Shown piece after piece: positions 44,586 to 53,544 of a stretch of 64,000 nucleotides of DNA. The stretch's first letter is position 1. Each line of letters starts with the position of its first letter. The notes under the pieces are model-generated. The model did not search any database. It was not told where the DNA came from and was given only the letters and a program-made list of their open reading frames with translations. This DNA comes from Haloarcula vallismortis ATCC 29715 (GTDB lineage: Archaea > Halobacteriota > Halobacteria > Halobacteriales > Haloarculaceae), in NCBI RefSeq assembly GCF_000337775.1, contig NZ_AOLQ01000042.1:207307-271306 (forward strand), written 5' to 3'. The position numbers were made by a program, and so were the translations under genes.

Positions 44586-46403
44586 ATGACTGCGGTCGAG
44601 GTGAGCGTCGTTCTCCCTGCCTACAACGAAGCAGACACCATCGAGCAGACAGTCTCGATAACGCTCGAGACGCTCACCTCGTTTCTCCCCGACGACGCGT
44701 ACGAAGTTATCGTCGCGGAGGACGGCTGCTCGGACCGCACGCCGGAAATCGCAACGCGACTCGCAGACGAGGACAGCCGGGTCCGGCACGTCCACAGTGA
44801 CGAGCGTCTGGGTCGGGGCGGCGCGTTAGCGTACGCCTTCGAACGGGCCGCCGGCGAAACGCTGGTGTATTTCGATACGGACCTGGCGACGGATATGTCC
44901 CATCTCGAAGAACTCGTCAACGCCATCCGAATCGACGGCTACGACGTGGCGACTGGGTCACGGTGGATGCCGGAAAACCGAGCCGACCGGCCTGCAAAGC
45001 GCGGGATTCCGAGCTTCGGCTACAACACCCTCGTTCGGACGATCCTCCGGTCGGATCTCAAGGACCATCAGTGCGGGTTCAAAGCGTTCGACCGGCAGGC
45101 ACTGGAGACGCTACTGCCCCGCGTGCAGGACGAACACTGGTTCTGGGACACTGAACTGCTGGTGAAGGCACAGCGCGACGGCTACCGGGTGACAGAGTTC
45201 CCCGTCGACTGGACGCCAAAGGGCGATTCGAAGGTCGACATCGTCCGGGACGTGTTCGGCATGGGGAGCCAGATACTCCGGACCTTCTGGGAGCTGTCGG
45301 TCAGCCCCCGCATCACTCGGGAGGTATCGCTCGGCGCGGGCACGATGCTCGTCGTCGTCGCCCTCCTGTTGATGACGCAGTATCTTGACCCTGACCGCGT
45401 GCTCAGTGAGATGGCCGGCGCGGCCCCGGAAATCGTCGTGCTGAGCGCCGTCGTCTACGCGATCTCGTGGCCGCTCCGGGGCATCCGCTACCGGGATATC
45501 CTCACCTCGATGGGGTACCGGGAGCGATGGGGCTTCCTGACTGGGGCGATATTCATCAGCCAGACTGGGAACCTCGTGTTTCCGGCACGGGCCGGCGACG
45601 CCGTCCGGGCGTACGTCATCAAGGCCCGCCGCTCGATTCCGTACCCCTCCGGATTCGCGTCGCTGGCAGTCGAGCGGGTGTTCGACCTGCTGACGATCAC
45701 GCTGCTCGCCGGCGTCGTCATGGTCGGGCTGGCGGTGACCGGGTCGGCCGGCCAGCTGATGACCGCGCTGACCGGTGACGCGGTCGGCGGCGACGCGGCC
45801 AGTAGCGGTCGGACTGCTGTGACCGTGGCCGGCGGTGTCGGCGCCGCGGCAATTGGAGCCGTGATGGCTATTGTCGCCAGTGCACGGAGTGACCGGAACC
45901 TCGTTCGGGCGGTTATCGGGCGACTGAGCAGCGACTCCTACGCCGACTACGTCGCCGGCATCATCGAGGGGTTCGTCGGTGACGTGCAGACGGTCGCCGC
46001 CGACGGGCCGGCCTTCGCCCGCGTCGGCGCGGGGAGTCTCTTCATCTGGACGTTCGACGTGATAACGGCGCTCATCGTCTTCGCAGCCTTCGGCTACGAC
46101 TTGACGCCGTCGCTGGTGGCCGTCGGCTTCTTCGCGGTCAGCGTCGGGAACCTTGCCAAGGTCCTGCCGTTGACTCCCGGCGGTGTCGGGCTCTACGAGG
46201 GCGCGTTCACCGTCATTGTCGCGTCGCTGACTCCGGTCGGCGTCGCCGCGGCCATTGGCGTCGCTATCGTCGACCACGCGGTCAAGAACGCCGTCACTAT
46301 CGTCGGTGGCGTGGCGTCGATGGCCTGGCTCAACGTCTCGCTGACGACGGCCGTCGAGGAGTCCCAGTCCGCCGACGCCATCGACCCGGAGACGAACGAC
46401 TGA
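44586..46403 (+). CDS. GT2 glycosyltransferase fused to flippase-like domain (AglD-like)
   Basis: 605 residues. An N-terminal GT2 domain (about 1-235) has VVLPAYNEADTIEQTV, AEDGCSDRT, YFDTDLATD and QCGFKAFDRQALETLLP. The C-terminal half carries 6-8 transmembrane helices and resembles the lysylphosphatidylglycerol synthase/flippase family. The fusion matches AglD of Haloferax volcanii, which charges dolichol phosphate with a hexose for N-glycosylation. The gene order around it agrees with my memory of that genome. Function is inferred by similarity. Confidence 0.8.
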   Translation: MTAVEVSVVLPAYNEADTIEQTVSITLETLTSFLPDDAYEVIVAEDGCSDRTPEIATRLADEDSRVRHVHSDERLGRGGALAYAFERAAGETLVYFDTDLATDMSHLEELVNAIRIDGYDVATGSRWMPENRADRPAKRGIPSFGYNTLVRTILRSDLKDHQCGFKAFDRQALETLLPRVQDEHWFWDTELLVKAQRDGYRVTEFPVDWTPKGDSKVDIVRDVFGMGSQILRTFWELSVSPRITREVSLGAGTMLVVVALLLMTQYLDPDRVLSEMAGAAPEIVVLSAVVYAISWPLRGIRYRDILTSMGYRERWGFLTGAIFISQTGNLVFPARAGDAVRAYVIKARRSIPYPSGFASLAVERVFDLLTITLLAGVVMVGLAVTGSAGQLMTALTGDAVGGDAASSGRTAVTVAGGVGAAAIGAVMAIVASARSDRNLVRAVIGRLSSDSYADYVAGIIEGFVGDVQTVAADGPAFARVGAGSLFIWTFDVITALIVFAAFGYDLTPSLVAVGFFAVSVGNLAKVLPLTPGGVGLYEGAFTVIVASLTPVGVAAAIGVAIVDHAVKNAVTIVGGVASMAWLNVSLTTAVEESQSADAIDPETND

Positions 46404-46677
46404 AGCACACTTGTTCTACGGTGGTCTGTGGACCGATAGTAGCAGCCACTGAGCGCCCTATTTTATTCGACACCCTGCTAATAAACGGGAAACCGTCCGA
46501 CTTTGGATATATGAATGGTCATGCGACTGATGCGCAAACGTGGGTTTCGTGACTTGTGTCGGTGGTCTCTATGACAATACCGGAATGCTTTAATGACTTT
46601 CGTTCGAATACAGTGTTACCGACTGCCTCCGGGTTCTGTGATGTCTCCCACCCGGTGAGCACCCGCCTTCGCAACCA
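46404..46677. other. Upstream region of TFB gene, no supported gene
   Basis: 274 bp between the AglD-like and TFB genes. It has two AT-rich clusters, one around 46458-46480 (TTTTATTCG, TAATAAACG) and GCTTTAATG at 46586-46594. A start from the latter gives a leader of about 60 nt. Only very short frames occur here. Confidence 0.4.
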
Positions 46678-47643
46678 ATGAGTGAACACACACGGACGCG
46701 ACAGCAGCACGAGGAACAGACGACGGAGTCGACAGAATCGGAGAGCACAGCGTGCCCGGAGTGCAGTGGCTCGCTCGTCATCGACGACGAACACGGCGAA
46801 ACGGTCTGTGAGGACTGTGGGCTGGTCGTCGAATCCGACGAAATCGACCGTGGCCCCGAGTGGCGCGCGTTCGACTCCAGCGAGAAAGACGAGAAGTCCC
46901 GCGTCGGCGCGCCGACGACGAACATGATGCACGACAAGGGCCTCTCGACGAACATCGACTGGCGCGATAAGGACGCCTACGGGAACTCCCTGTCGGGCAA
47001 ACAGCGCCAGAAGATGCAGCGCCTGCGCAAGTGGAACGAGCGGTTCCGAACCCGTGACTCCAAGGAGCGCAACCTCAAGCAAGCGCTGGGCGAAATCGAC
47101 CGGATGGCATCCGCGCTCGGCCTCCCCGAGAACGTCCGCGAGACGGCCAGCGTCATCTACCGCCGTGCACTGGACGAAGATCTGCTGCCGGGCCGCTCCA
47201 TCGAGGGTGTTTCGACAGCCTCGGTCTACGCCGCAGCGCGACAGGCCGGCGTCCCGCGGAGCCTCGACGAGATCACCGAGGTCTCCCGGGTCGAAAAGAG
47301 CGAAATCGCCCGCACCTACCGCTACGTCGTCCGCGAACTCTCGCTTGAAGTTCGTCCTGCCGACCCCGAGAGCTACGTCCCTCGCTTTGCCTCCTCGCTT
47401 GAACTGTCCGACGAGGCCGAACACCGCGCCCGTCAGCTCCTCCAAAACGCCAAGGAACAGGGCGTCCACTCCGGCAAGTCGCCGGTCGGCCTCGCCGCCG
47501 CCGCCGTCTACGCCGCCGCCCTGCTGACAAACGAGAAGACGACGCAGGCCGCCGTGTCCGAGGTCGCCGACATCTCCGAGGTCACCATCCGCAACCGCTA
47601 CCACGAACTGCTGGAAGCCGAGCAGGACCTGCCCGTCGCGTAA
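46678..47643 (+). CDS. tfb: Transcription initiation factor TFB
   Basis: 321 residues. An N-terminal zinc ribbon has CPEC at Cys26-Cys29 and CEDC at Cys44-Cys47. The B-finger/linker reads PEWRAFDSSEKDEKSRVG, and two cyclin-like repeats follow (about 115-205 and 215-305), ending NRYHELLEAEQDL. It bridges TBP and RNA polymerase at promoters. Haloarchaea carry several TFB copies, so the number of this paralogue cannot be assigned. A Lys/Arg-rich stretch KQRQKMQRLRKWNER supports DNA contact. Confidence 0.95.
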   Translation: MSEHTRTRQQHEEQTTESTESESTACPECSGSLVIDDEHGETVCEDCGLVVESDEIDRGPEWRAFDSSEKDEKSRVGAPTTNMMHDKGLSTNIDWRDKDAYGNSLSGKQRQKMQRLRKWNERFRTRDSKERNLKQALGEIDRMASALGLPENVRETASVIYRRALDEDLLPGRSIEGVSTASVYAAARQAGVPRSLDEITEVSRVEKSEIARTYRYVVRELSLEVRPADPESYVPRFASSLELSDEAEHRARQLLQNAKEQGVHSGKSPVGLAAAAVYAAALLTNEKTTQAAVSEVADISEVTIRNRYHELLEAEQDLPVA

Positions 47644-47763
47644 GCTCGGTATTTGCGCTGCACCGCTGTGAGGGCCGTTTTTGTCATCGAGTGTCACACA
47701 AAGCGTGTACTCCGACGACCGATAACCGCAAGACTAGAGTCGTCCCGTCCGCTGGGACCCGGT

Positions 47764-48792
47764 ATGGAGACGACACACCGGGTTCGAACCGGTGACGCCC
47801 GAACGCTCGACTGTCCCGACGACAGCGTCGAACTGGTGGTCACGTCCCCCCCGTACCCGATGATCGAGATGTGGGACGACATCTTCACTGAGCTTGACCC
47901 TGCCATCGGAGCGGCGCTGGAAGACGTGGACGGCGACCGAGCGTTCACGCTGATGCACGACGTGCTCGATGCGGTGTGGGCGGAGATAGAGCGCGTGCTG
48001 GTTCCCGGCGGCATCGCCTGCATCAACGTCGGGGATGCGACGCGCTCGATGGACGACGGGTTTCGCTCCTATCCCAACCATGCGGAGATAACAGACCGGC
48101 TGACCGACCACGGGTTACGGGCGCTACCCGATATCCTGTGGCGGAAACCGACCAACAGCGGCGCGAAGTTCATGGGTTCGGGGATGGTCCCGCCAAACGC
48201 CTATCCGACGCTTGAACACGAACACATCCTCGTGTTCCGCAACGGGGAGCGCCGCCGTCTCGAACCGGGCGCTGACCGCCGCTACGAGAGCGCGTATTTC
48301 TGGGAGGAACGCAACGAGTGGTTCTCCGACCTCTGGGAACTCCCCGGCGAGACCCAGGACCTCGACGACGGCCTCCGGGACCGCTCGGGGGCGTTCCCGC
48401 TGACTGTTCCCTACCGACTCATCTCGATGTTCTCGGTGTACGGTGATACGGTGCTTGACCCGTTTCTCGGGACCGGGACGACCACGCTGGCAGCGATGGT
48501 CGCCGGCCGGAACTCGGTTGGGGTGGACCGCGACCCGGACCTGCTATCGGCGCTCGAAGACCGAGTCGCCACCGCCCCGGAACGCTCCCGGACCATCGCT
48601 CAGGAGCGCCTCGCCGACCACCGCTCGTGGGTGGAGCAACGGCGCGCCGACGGCAAGGAACCGGGCTACGAGGCCGAGCAGTACGACTTCGCCGTCAACA
48701 CGAAACAGGAACAACGGATTCAGTTCTACGCGGTCGACTCCGTCACGGCGACCGATGACGGCTTCCGGGCCGTCCACGAGCCGGTCGGGTAA
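47764..48792 (+). CDS. Orphan N4-cytosine DNA methyltransferase (CTAG-type candidate)
   Basis: 342 residues. The catalytic motif SPPY lies near the N terminus (residues 28-31, TSPPYPM) and the SAM-binding motif DPFLGTGTT near residues 231-239. This order is that of beta-class N4-cytosine methyltransferases. No restriction gene is beside it. Its neighbours (aroD, a DUF7575-like gene, aroB', AglD-like) match my memory of the Haloferax locus with the CTAG methyltransferase gene zim, so CTAG is a candidate target. The ATG at 47764 is chosen because the longer reading has a 37-residue basic stretch in the intergenic region. Confidence 0.8.
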   Translation: METTHRVRTGDARTLDCPDDSVELVVTSPPYPMIEMWDDIFTELDPAIGAALEDVDGDRAFTLMHDVLDAVWAEIERVLVPGGIACINVGDATRSMDDGFRSYPNHAEITDRLTDHGLRALPDILWRKPTNSGAKFMGSGMVPPNAYPTLEHEHILVFRNGERRRLEPGADRRYESAYFWEERNEWFSDLWELPGETQDLDDGLRDRSGAFPLTVPYRLISMFSVYGDTVLDPFLGTGTTTLAAMVAGRNSVGVDRDPDLLSALEDRVATAPERSRTIAQERLADHRSWVEQRRADGKEPGYEAEQYDFAVNTKQEQRIQFYAVDSVTATDDGFRAVHEPVG

Positions 48793-48797
48793 GCACG

Positions 48798-48806
48798 GCT
48801 TTTTGT
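48798..48806 (+). promoter_or_regulatory. TATA-like box for aroD
   Basis: GCTTTTTGT is centred 27 nt before the ATG at 48829. Confidence 0.5.
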
Positions 48807-48828
48807 GTAACTCCGTCGAAGCTGACCT

Positions 48829-49518
48829 ATGGACTTCGAGTCGTTCACCCTGCTCGCCGCCACCGACGACCTCGGGGTGGAACCGGCCGCCCGCGCCGAC
48901 GCCGACGGGCTGGAACTGCGGATGGACTTCGCCGACGAGCCGCTGGCACAGCTGGATGCCTACGACGGCGAGCTTCCGATACTCGTCACGAACCGGCCGA
49001 CGTGGGAGGGTGGCGAGGCCGCCGACACCGCGGGCCGCCTCGACGCGCTCGAAACCGCGCTCGAACACGATGCCGTGACAGCTGTCGACCTCGAACTCGC
49101 GGCGCTTGCGGGAGCTGGCGATCATGACGCCGGACAGGTCGCCGACGCTGCCCGCAACCACGGAGCGTCTGTCGTGGTCTCGACGCACAACTTCGAATCG
49201 ACGCCCGACCGTGACGCTATCGTGAGTCGACTCGAACGAGCCTGTGCTCGCGGTGATGTGGGGAAGATGGCGAGTACGGCCCAGTCGCCAGACGACGTGC
49301 TGGCGATGCTGGGGGCGACTCGCGAACTGACAACCGAAGGCGAGCAGGTCGCCACGATGTGCATGGGTGCGGCGGGTCGTCACTCCAGAGCAGTCGCCCC
49401 GCTGTATGGCTCCTGTATCGGCTACGCGCCCGTCGACCCTGCCGACGCGACCGCGCCCGGGCAGTACGACCTCGCGACGCTCCGGACGCTGGTCGGACAG
49501 CTCCAGAGCGACGCCTGA
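48829..49518 (+). CDS. aroD: 3-dehydroquinate dehydratase type I
   Basis: 229 residues with a class I TIM barrel. The Schiff-base Lys is Lys146 (GDVGKMAS) and the catalytic His is His120 (STHNFES). The end GAAGRHSRAVAPLYGSCIGYAP is typical of AroD. It dehydrates 3-dehydroquinate to 3-dehydroshikimate. Near neighbours aroB' and aroA' supply the two preceding steps of the archaeal shikimate route. It has its own promoter. Confidence 0.93.
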   Translation: MDFESFTLLAATDDLGVEPAARADADGLELRMDFADEPLAQLDAYDGELPILVTNRPTWEGGEAADTAGRLDALETALEHDAVTAVDLELAALAGAGDHDAGQVADAARNHGASVVVSTHNFESTPDRDAIVSRLERACARGDVGKMASTAQSPDDVLAMLGATRELTTEGEQVATMCMGAAGRHSRAVAPLYGSCIGYAPVDPADATAPGQYDLATLRTLVGQLQSDA

Positions 49519-49602
49519 GCCGGTAGCCGTCAGCTACAGGCCTTTCGTCCGGACGGTAGTCCTTCGGAAGATATAGGGGTATGCGAGATAGATTCGCCGA
49601 GT

Positions 49603-50019
49603 ATGACTGACAAAGGACGCAAGCGGCCGCTGCTGGCCGTGGTGCTTGCGTTCATCTTCCCCGGGTTGGGACACTTCTACCTCCGCAAGTGGGGACGGGG
49701 GCTGTTGTGGCTTGGGTTACTGTTCGTGCTGTCTGTCGTGTTCGTCGTCACTGGCGCTATCGACCCTGTCACTCAGCTAAGCATAGAGGCCCTCTCGTCG
49801 TCGTATCAGTCCAGACCCACCGAGGTGACAATCGGCTCGGTTGTGATTACGACGCTCAACGTCGTCGACGCCTACTGGGTCGCCGTCAACCAGAACCAGG
49901 CCCAGGAAGTCGAAGCCGGCACGACGTGTCCGAACTGCGGCAAGGAACTCGATGAAGACATCGACTTCTGTCACTGGTGTACGACGCAGCTGGAACCGGT
50001 CGAGGCGGACCAGCAGTAG
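49603..50019 (+). CDS. Membrane protein with C-terminal zinc ribbon (DUF7575-like)
   Basis: 138 residues. A TM2-like start (LAVVLAFIFPGLGHFYLRKWGRGLLWLGLLF) gives two transmembrane helices, a third hydrophobic segment lies at about residues 75-92, and a zinc ribbon CPNC/CHWC ends the protein. The stretch GLGHFYLRKWGRGL is the conserved TM2 hairpin. The function is unknown. It lies convergent with the aroB' gene, 35 bp apart. I recall DUF7575 for the zinc-ribbon part. Confidence 0.75.
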   Translation: MTDKGRKRPLLAVVLAFIFPGLGHFYLRKWGRGLLWLGLLFVLSVVFVVTGAIDPVTQLSIEALSSSYQSRPTEVTIGSVVITTLNVVDAYWVAVNQNQAQEVEAGTTCPNCGKELDEDIDFCHWCTTQLEPVEADQQ

Positions 50020-50054
50020 CCCGAAGGCTGCGGTCAGCCCCGGACGGAGTCGGC

Positions 50055-51221
50055 TTACTTTTCGATAATGCTCTCTTCGATCCGCTCGCCGAAGTGCGTC
50101 GCCGTGTCCTCGTGGTGGATGAGGATTTCGTCACCGGGTTCGAGATCCGTAACAGCGGTTCGCCCGTTCTGGGTGTGGACCTTGATCGTCTCGGCGTTCT
50201 GGAGCAGCGTCTCGATGCGGTCGCCGTCCTTGGTTTCGGCTTGCACGCGGAACATCGGGCGCTTTTCGATTTTCGCGCGGCCGACGATAGCCTCGCGGGT
50301 GCGACCGTTCGCGTCGACTATCTGGACCTCATCGCCGGACTGGAGTTCCGAGAGATATTTCGTCCCGCCGTCGGGCGTCCGGACGTAGGCGTGGACCGCA
50401 CCGGCGTTGACCCGGAACGGCCGGGAGGCGACGTAGGGCGACTCTGCCGTCTCGGCGTGGACGAAGAAGAGTCCGCGGGCCATCGACCCGACGAGCATCC
50501 CCTCGTCGTGCTCCATCAGGCTGCCCGTGTCGATACAGACGCGGTCAGCGGAGCCGGTCTGCTCGATAGCGGTAACTTCAGCGTACTCCAGATCGAGCGA
50601 CTCCCGGCCCATCTCGTCGCGGACCTCGACCGTTTTGCGGATTTCGTCGACTTCATCCGTGTCCAGTAGGACGCCGTCGGCCCCGAGTTCTAGCGTCTCG
50701 TAGGCCGTTCGGGCGTCTTCGGCGGTCCGGACGCCGGCGATGAGATCTGTCTCCTCGCCGACGCGGGCGATGAGGTTTTCGAGTGGAATTATCTGCCAGT
50801 TCTCGCCGATGACGATGGTGAAGTCGGCTTCAGCGGCGACCGCCTCGGCGAAGGCCTCGTAGTCTTCGTCGAAGATGCGGACGTAGCCGCCGTCGGGGGC
50901 GGCCCCGTTCTGCCGCAGCGTCGAGAGATCCGCGGAACCGGAGAAATCCGAGGGGAGGTCGACCGTGCCGTCCCCCTCGCCGTCTTTTCCGACGATGGTT
51001 GCATCGGCTTCTGAGTCCGCCGCCTCGGCCTCCATCACGTGGACGTCGCCGTTGGTGAACGCGGCGATGTTTATCTCACCGAGTTCCGAGACGCGTTCGA
51101 CATCTTCCTCGTCGACCAGTACCCAGTCGACGCCGGCCTCGATACCAGCGGTTATCCGGCGTTTCCGTGTCTCCCAGTCGCCGACCTCGCTGTCGGCTTT
51201 GAGCCAGACGCTTCGAGTCAT
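50055..51221 (-). CDS. aroB': 3-dehydroquinate synthase II (archaeal AroB')
   Basis: 388 residues matching the archaeal dehydroquinate synthase II family, unrelated to bacterial AroB. It begins MTRSVWLKADSEVGDWETRK and has IVIGENWQIIPLENLIARV, GADGVLLDTDEVDEI and VCIDTGSLMEHDEGMLVGS. It converts the ADTH product to 3-dehydroquinate with NAD. It pairs with aroA' encoded about 1.5 kb away on the same strand. A plus-strand ATPase gene lies between them. The start ATG at 51221 has no obvious Shine-Dalgarno site. Confidence 0.92.
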   Translation of the reverse strand: MTRSVWLKADSEVGDWETRKRRITAGIEAGVDWVLVDEEDVERVSELGEINIAAFTNGDVHVMEAEAADSEADATIVGKDGEGDGTVDLPSDFSGSADLSTLRQNGAAPDGGYVRIFDEDYEAFAEAVAAEADFTIVIGENWQIIPLENLIARVGEETDLIAGVRTAEDARTAYETLELGADGVLLDTDEVDEIRKTVEVRDEMGRESLDLEYAEVTAIEQTGSADRVCIDTGSLMEHDEGMLVGSMARGLFFVHAETAESPYVASRPFRVNAGAVHAYVRTPDGGTKYLSELQSGDEVQIVDANGRTREAIVGRAKIEKRPMFRVQAETKDGDRIETLLQNAETIKVHTQNGRTAVTDLEPGDEILIHHEDTATHFGERIEESIIEK

Positions 51222-51461
51222 ACGCTCACGTCCGCAACGGCGAGGCTTGAACGTGGCGGAACCCGGGTGGGTCTAGTAAGTGGTGAACGGCGAGGAGAGA
51301 TGCGAAAGCGGGCGATACCGGTTGGATTTCCTGAAGGTAGATCCTGTATGGTTCGACGCTTGGTATTTATTTGTATCCAATTATCGCAATTAAATGTCGG
51401 CCAGTAGAGTTATCAATGAGCATTACTAATAAAGTATTGACATAATTCGGTCCAGTTACAG
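51222..51461. other. AT-rich divergent region between aroB' and MinD-like genes
   Basis: 240 bp. The half nearest the MinD-like gene (about 51345-51445) is unusually AT-rich for this window, with several TATA-like elements (GTATTTATTTG, AATTAAATG, AATAAAGTA). No gene is supported. It may hold promoters in both directions. Confidence 0.45.
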
Positions 51462-52718
51462 ATGGTTACTAACCACGTCTACACAGTCGCCGGGGCGAAA
51501 GGGGGGGTCGGAAAGACGACGTCCAGCATCAACCTCGGGACACTGCTGGCGGAGGCTGGCTATTCGACCGTCGTCGTGGAGATGGACCTCGCGATGGCGA
51601 ACCTCGTCGACTTTCTCGATGTCGGCATCGACACCGACGCGGACGCGACATTTCACGACGTGCTCGCCGGTGACGCGTCGGTCACGGACGCGATGTACGA
51701 AACCGACATGAATCTGTCACTCGTGCCGAGCGGGACCACGCTCGACGGGTACGCGGACACCGACCTCGACCGACTGTCCGGCATCGTCGAAACCCTCCGG
51801 TGGCATCACGACATCGTCCTGTTAGACACCCCGGCGGGGCTGAGCGAGGAGACGATTCAGCCACTCAAACTCGCCGACGACGTGCTACTTGTGTCGACAC
51901 CGCGGGTGGCATCGATACGGAACGTTTCGAACACGCAAGAACTCGCAGAGCGGGTCGAAGCGCCGGTCCGGGGGCTCATCCTCACGAAATCCGGGACGGG
52001 CGCGTCGCCGGGCGCTGCTGAAATCGCGGAGTTCCTCGACGTCGAGCTGCTCGGACACGTCCCGGAAGACGACGCCGTCCCGCATTCACAGGACAGTGGC
52101 ACGCCCGTCGTTCGGAACGCACCAACCAGCGGCGCAGCAATCGCGTACGAGCGCATTTCGAGACAGCTCGTCGATACCGAGAAGGCGTCGACCGGCACCA
52201 CGGCAGACGCGGCCGCTGTAGAAGGGTCAGCTGACTCGGACGACCCAGAGCCGACGACTCGACCAGCGAAACAGCCACCACAGAGGCACAGCCCCGGGAC
52301 GACGGACGGCGGCAGGACAGTCCACCCATCGGATGCAATCAGGGACGACGGCGATCCGATCGGTCCAGCGCCAGCCGAGCAGGACGGGACAGGCGACCCG
52401 CCAGCGGACGACGTAGCCGAACTGACCGATATCGGTACGTCAGCCGCTTCGGAGGCGGACGCCGAAGGCGGAGCCGAAACCACGTCGATAATCGACGGGA
52501 GTGAGCTGGTGGCAAGCGAATCAGCACCGGTAGACGGGGCGGAGCAACATGGCGACGAGGCAGGGCGAGACACCGGAGCGTCACGAGATGCCGACGGCCC
52601 GGAGCAGAAAGCCGGTGACTCGCCGTCGGACACTCCCAGCGAGAGCAACGCGGCTGCCAGCGACGGTGCCGAAGCTGACGGGCTCGGCGCGCGAATGCGG
52701 TCGCTGTTTGGCCTTTAG
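51462..52718 (+). CDS. ParA/MinD-family ATPase with long acidic tail and C-terminal amphipathic end
   Basis: 418 residues. The deviant Walker A is KGGVGKTTS (about 10-18), followed by EMDLAMANL and the Walker B LLDTPAGLS. The ATPase core spans about 1-245. A tail of about 160 residues is disordered and rich in Asp, Glu, Gly, Ala and Ser. The last 12 residues, GLGARMRSLFGL, form an amphipathic helix like the membrane-targeting sequence of MinD. It probably positions a cell-surface or division structure. It overlaps the convergent aroA' gene by 4 bp. Confidence 0.85.
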   Translation: MVTNHVYTVAGAKGGVGKTTSSINLGTLLAEAGYSTVVVEMDLAMANLVDFLDVGIDTDADATFHDVLAGDASVTDAMYETDMNLSLVPSGTTLDGYADTDLDRLSGIVETLRWHHDIVLLDTPAGLSEETIQPLKLADDVLLVSTPRVASIRNVSNTQELAERVEAPVRGLILTKSGTGASPGAAEIAEFLDVELLGHVPEDDAVPHSQDSGTPVVRNAPTSGAAIAYERISRQLVDTEKASTGTTADAAAVEGSADSDDPEPTTRPAKQPPQRHSPGTTDGGRTVHPSDAIRDDGDPIGPAPAEQDGTGDPPADDVAELTDIGTSAASEADAEGGAETTSIIDGSELVASESAPVDGAEQHGDEAGRDTGASRDADGPEQKAGDSPSDTPSESNAAASDGAEADGLGARMRSLFGL

Positions 52719-53518
52719 GCCTCGACGGCCAGTCCGGCCTCGCGGAGCGCCTCTTCGGTGGTGGCGTCGTCGTGGACGACGGCGGAGACGGCGCGGGCGA
52801 TCTTCTCCGGTTCGTCGTGCTGGAAAATAGAGCGGCCCATCGAGACGCCGGAGGCCCCGGCGTCCATCGTCCCCCGGACCATCCGGACGGTGTCCTCGTC
52901 GGTGCCTTTCGAGCCGCCGGCGATGACCACCGGCAGTGACGTGGACTCGACGACGTGCTGGAACGTCTCAGCGGAGCCTGTGTAGCCCGTCTTGACGATG
53001 TCTGCGCCGAGTTCCTCGGCCAGCCGGACAGCGTGGCCGACGGACTGGTTGTAGTCCTCGTTCTCGGAGTCGATGTCGGGGCCGCGGGCGTATGCCATCG
53101 CCAGCACCGGCAGGCCGTACTGGCTGGCCTCGGTCGTCAGTTCGGAGAGCTCCTCGATCTGTTCGGGTTCGTACTGGCTGCCGACGTTGATATGGAACGA
53201 GACGGCGTCGGCCCCGGCGCGGATGGCGTCTTCCACTGTTCCCGTGGTCCGCTTGTCCTGCTCGTCCGGGCCGATAGTCGTAGAGCCGTTGAGATGGGTG
53301 ATGTAGCCCGCGTCGTTCTTGTTGGGGTGGACCCGGCCGGCGATGCCACGCTGGGTAAGGACGGCGTCCGCGCCGCCGCTGGTAACCGCATCAATCGTCG
53401 CTTCGATGTCTTTGAGGCCCTTTACAGCCCCCATTGTGATGCCGTGGTCCATCGGGATGATGACGTATGTGTCGTCTGTCCCGATGCGTTCGAGTCGTGC
53501 GCGTTTGCCTGCAGTCAT
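52715..53518 (-). CDS. aroA': 2-amino-3,7-dideoxy-D-threo-hept-6-ulosonate synthase (AroA')
   Basis: 267 residues of the class I aldolase-like ADTH synthase family. Visible marks are IPMDHGITMGAVKG, LTQRGIAGRVHPNK, SFHINVGSQYEPEQ and the Schiff-base Lys in DIVKTGYTG. It makes ADTH, the first step of the archaeal shikimate route. Some members act as fructose-bisphosphate aldolase, so that side activity is possible. It follows trpA by 26 bp, as the last gene of the trpCBA-aroA' operon. Confidence 0.9.
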   Translation of the reverse strand: MTAGKRARLERIGTDDTYVIIPMDHGITMGAVKGLKDIEATIDAVTSGGADAVLTQRGIAGRVHPNKNDAGYITHLNGSTTIGPDEQDKRTTGTVEDAIRAGADAVSFHINVGSQYEPEQIEELSELTTEASQYGLPVLAMAYARGPDIDSENEDYNQSVGHAVRLAEELGADIVKTGYTGSAETFQHVVESTSLPVVIAGGSKGTDEDTVRMVRGTMDAGASGVSMGRSIFQHDEPEKIARAVSAVVHDDATTEEALREAGLAVEA

Positions 53519-53544
53519 GATATGAGACAGTGTGGCAAGTACGA

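Noticed and set aside
46519..47697. 392-residue minus-strand frame opposite tfb
   Set aside because: Antisense to a clear TFB gene and covers its upstream region.
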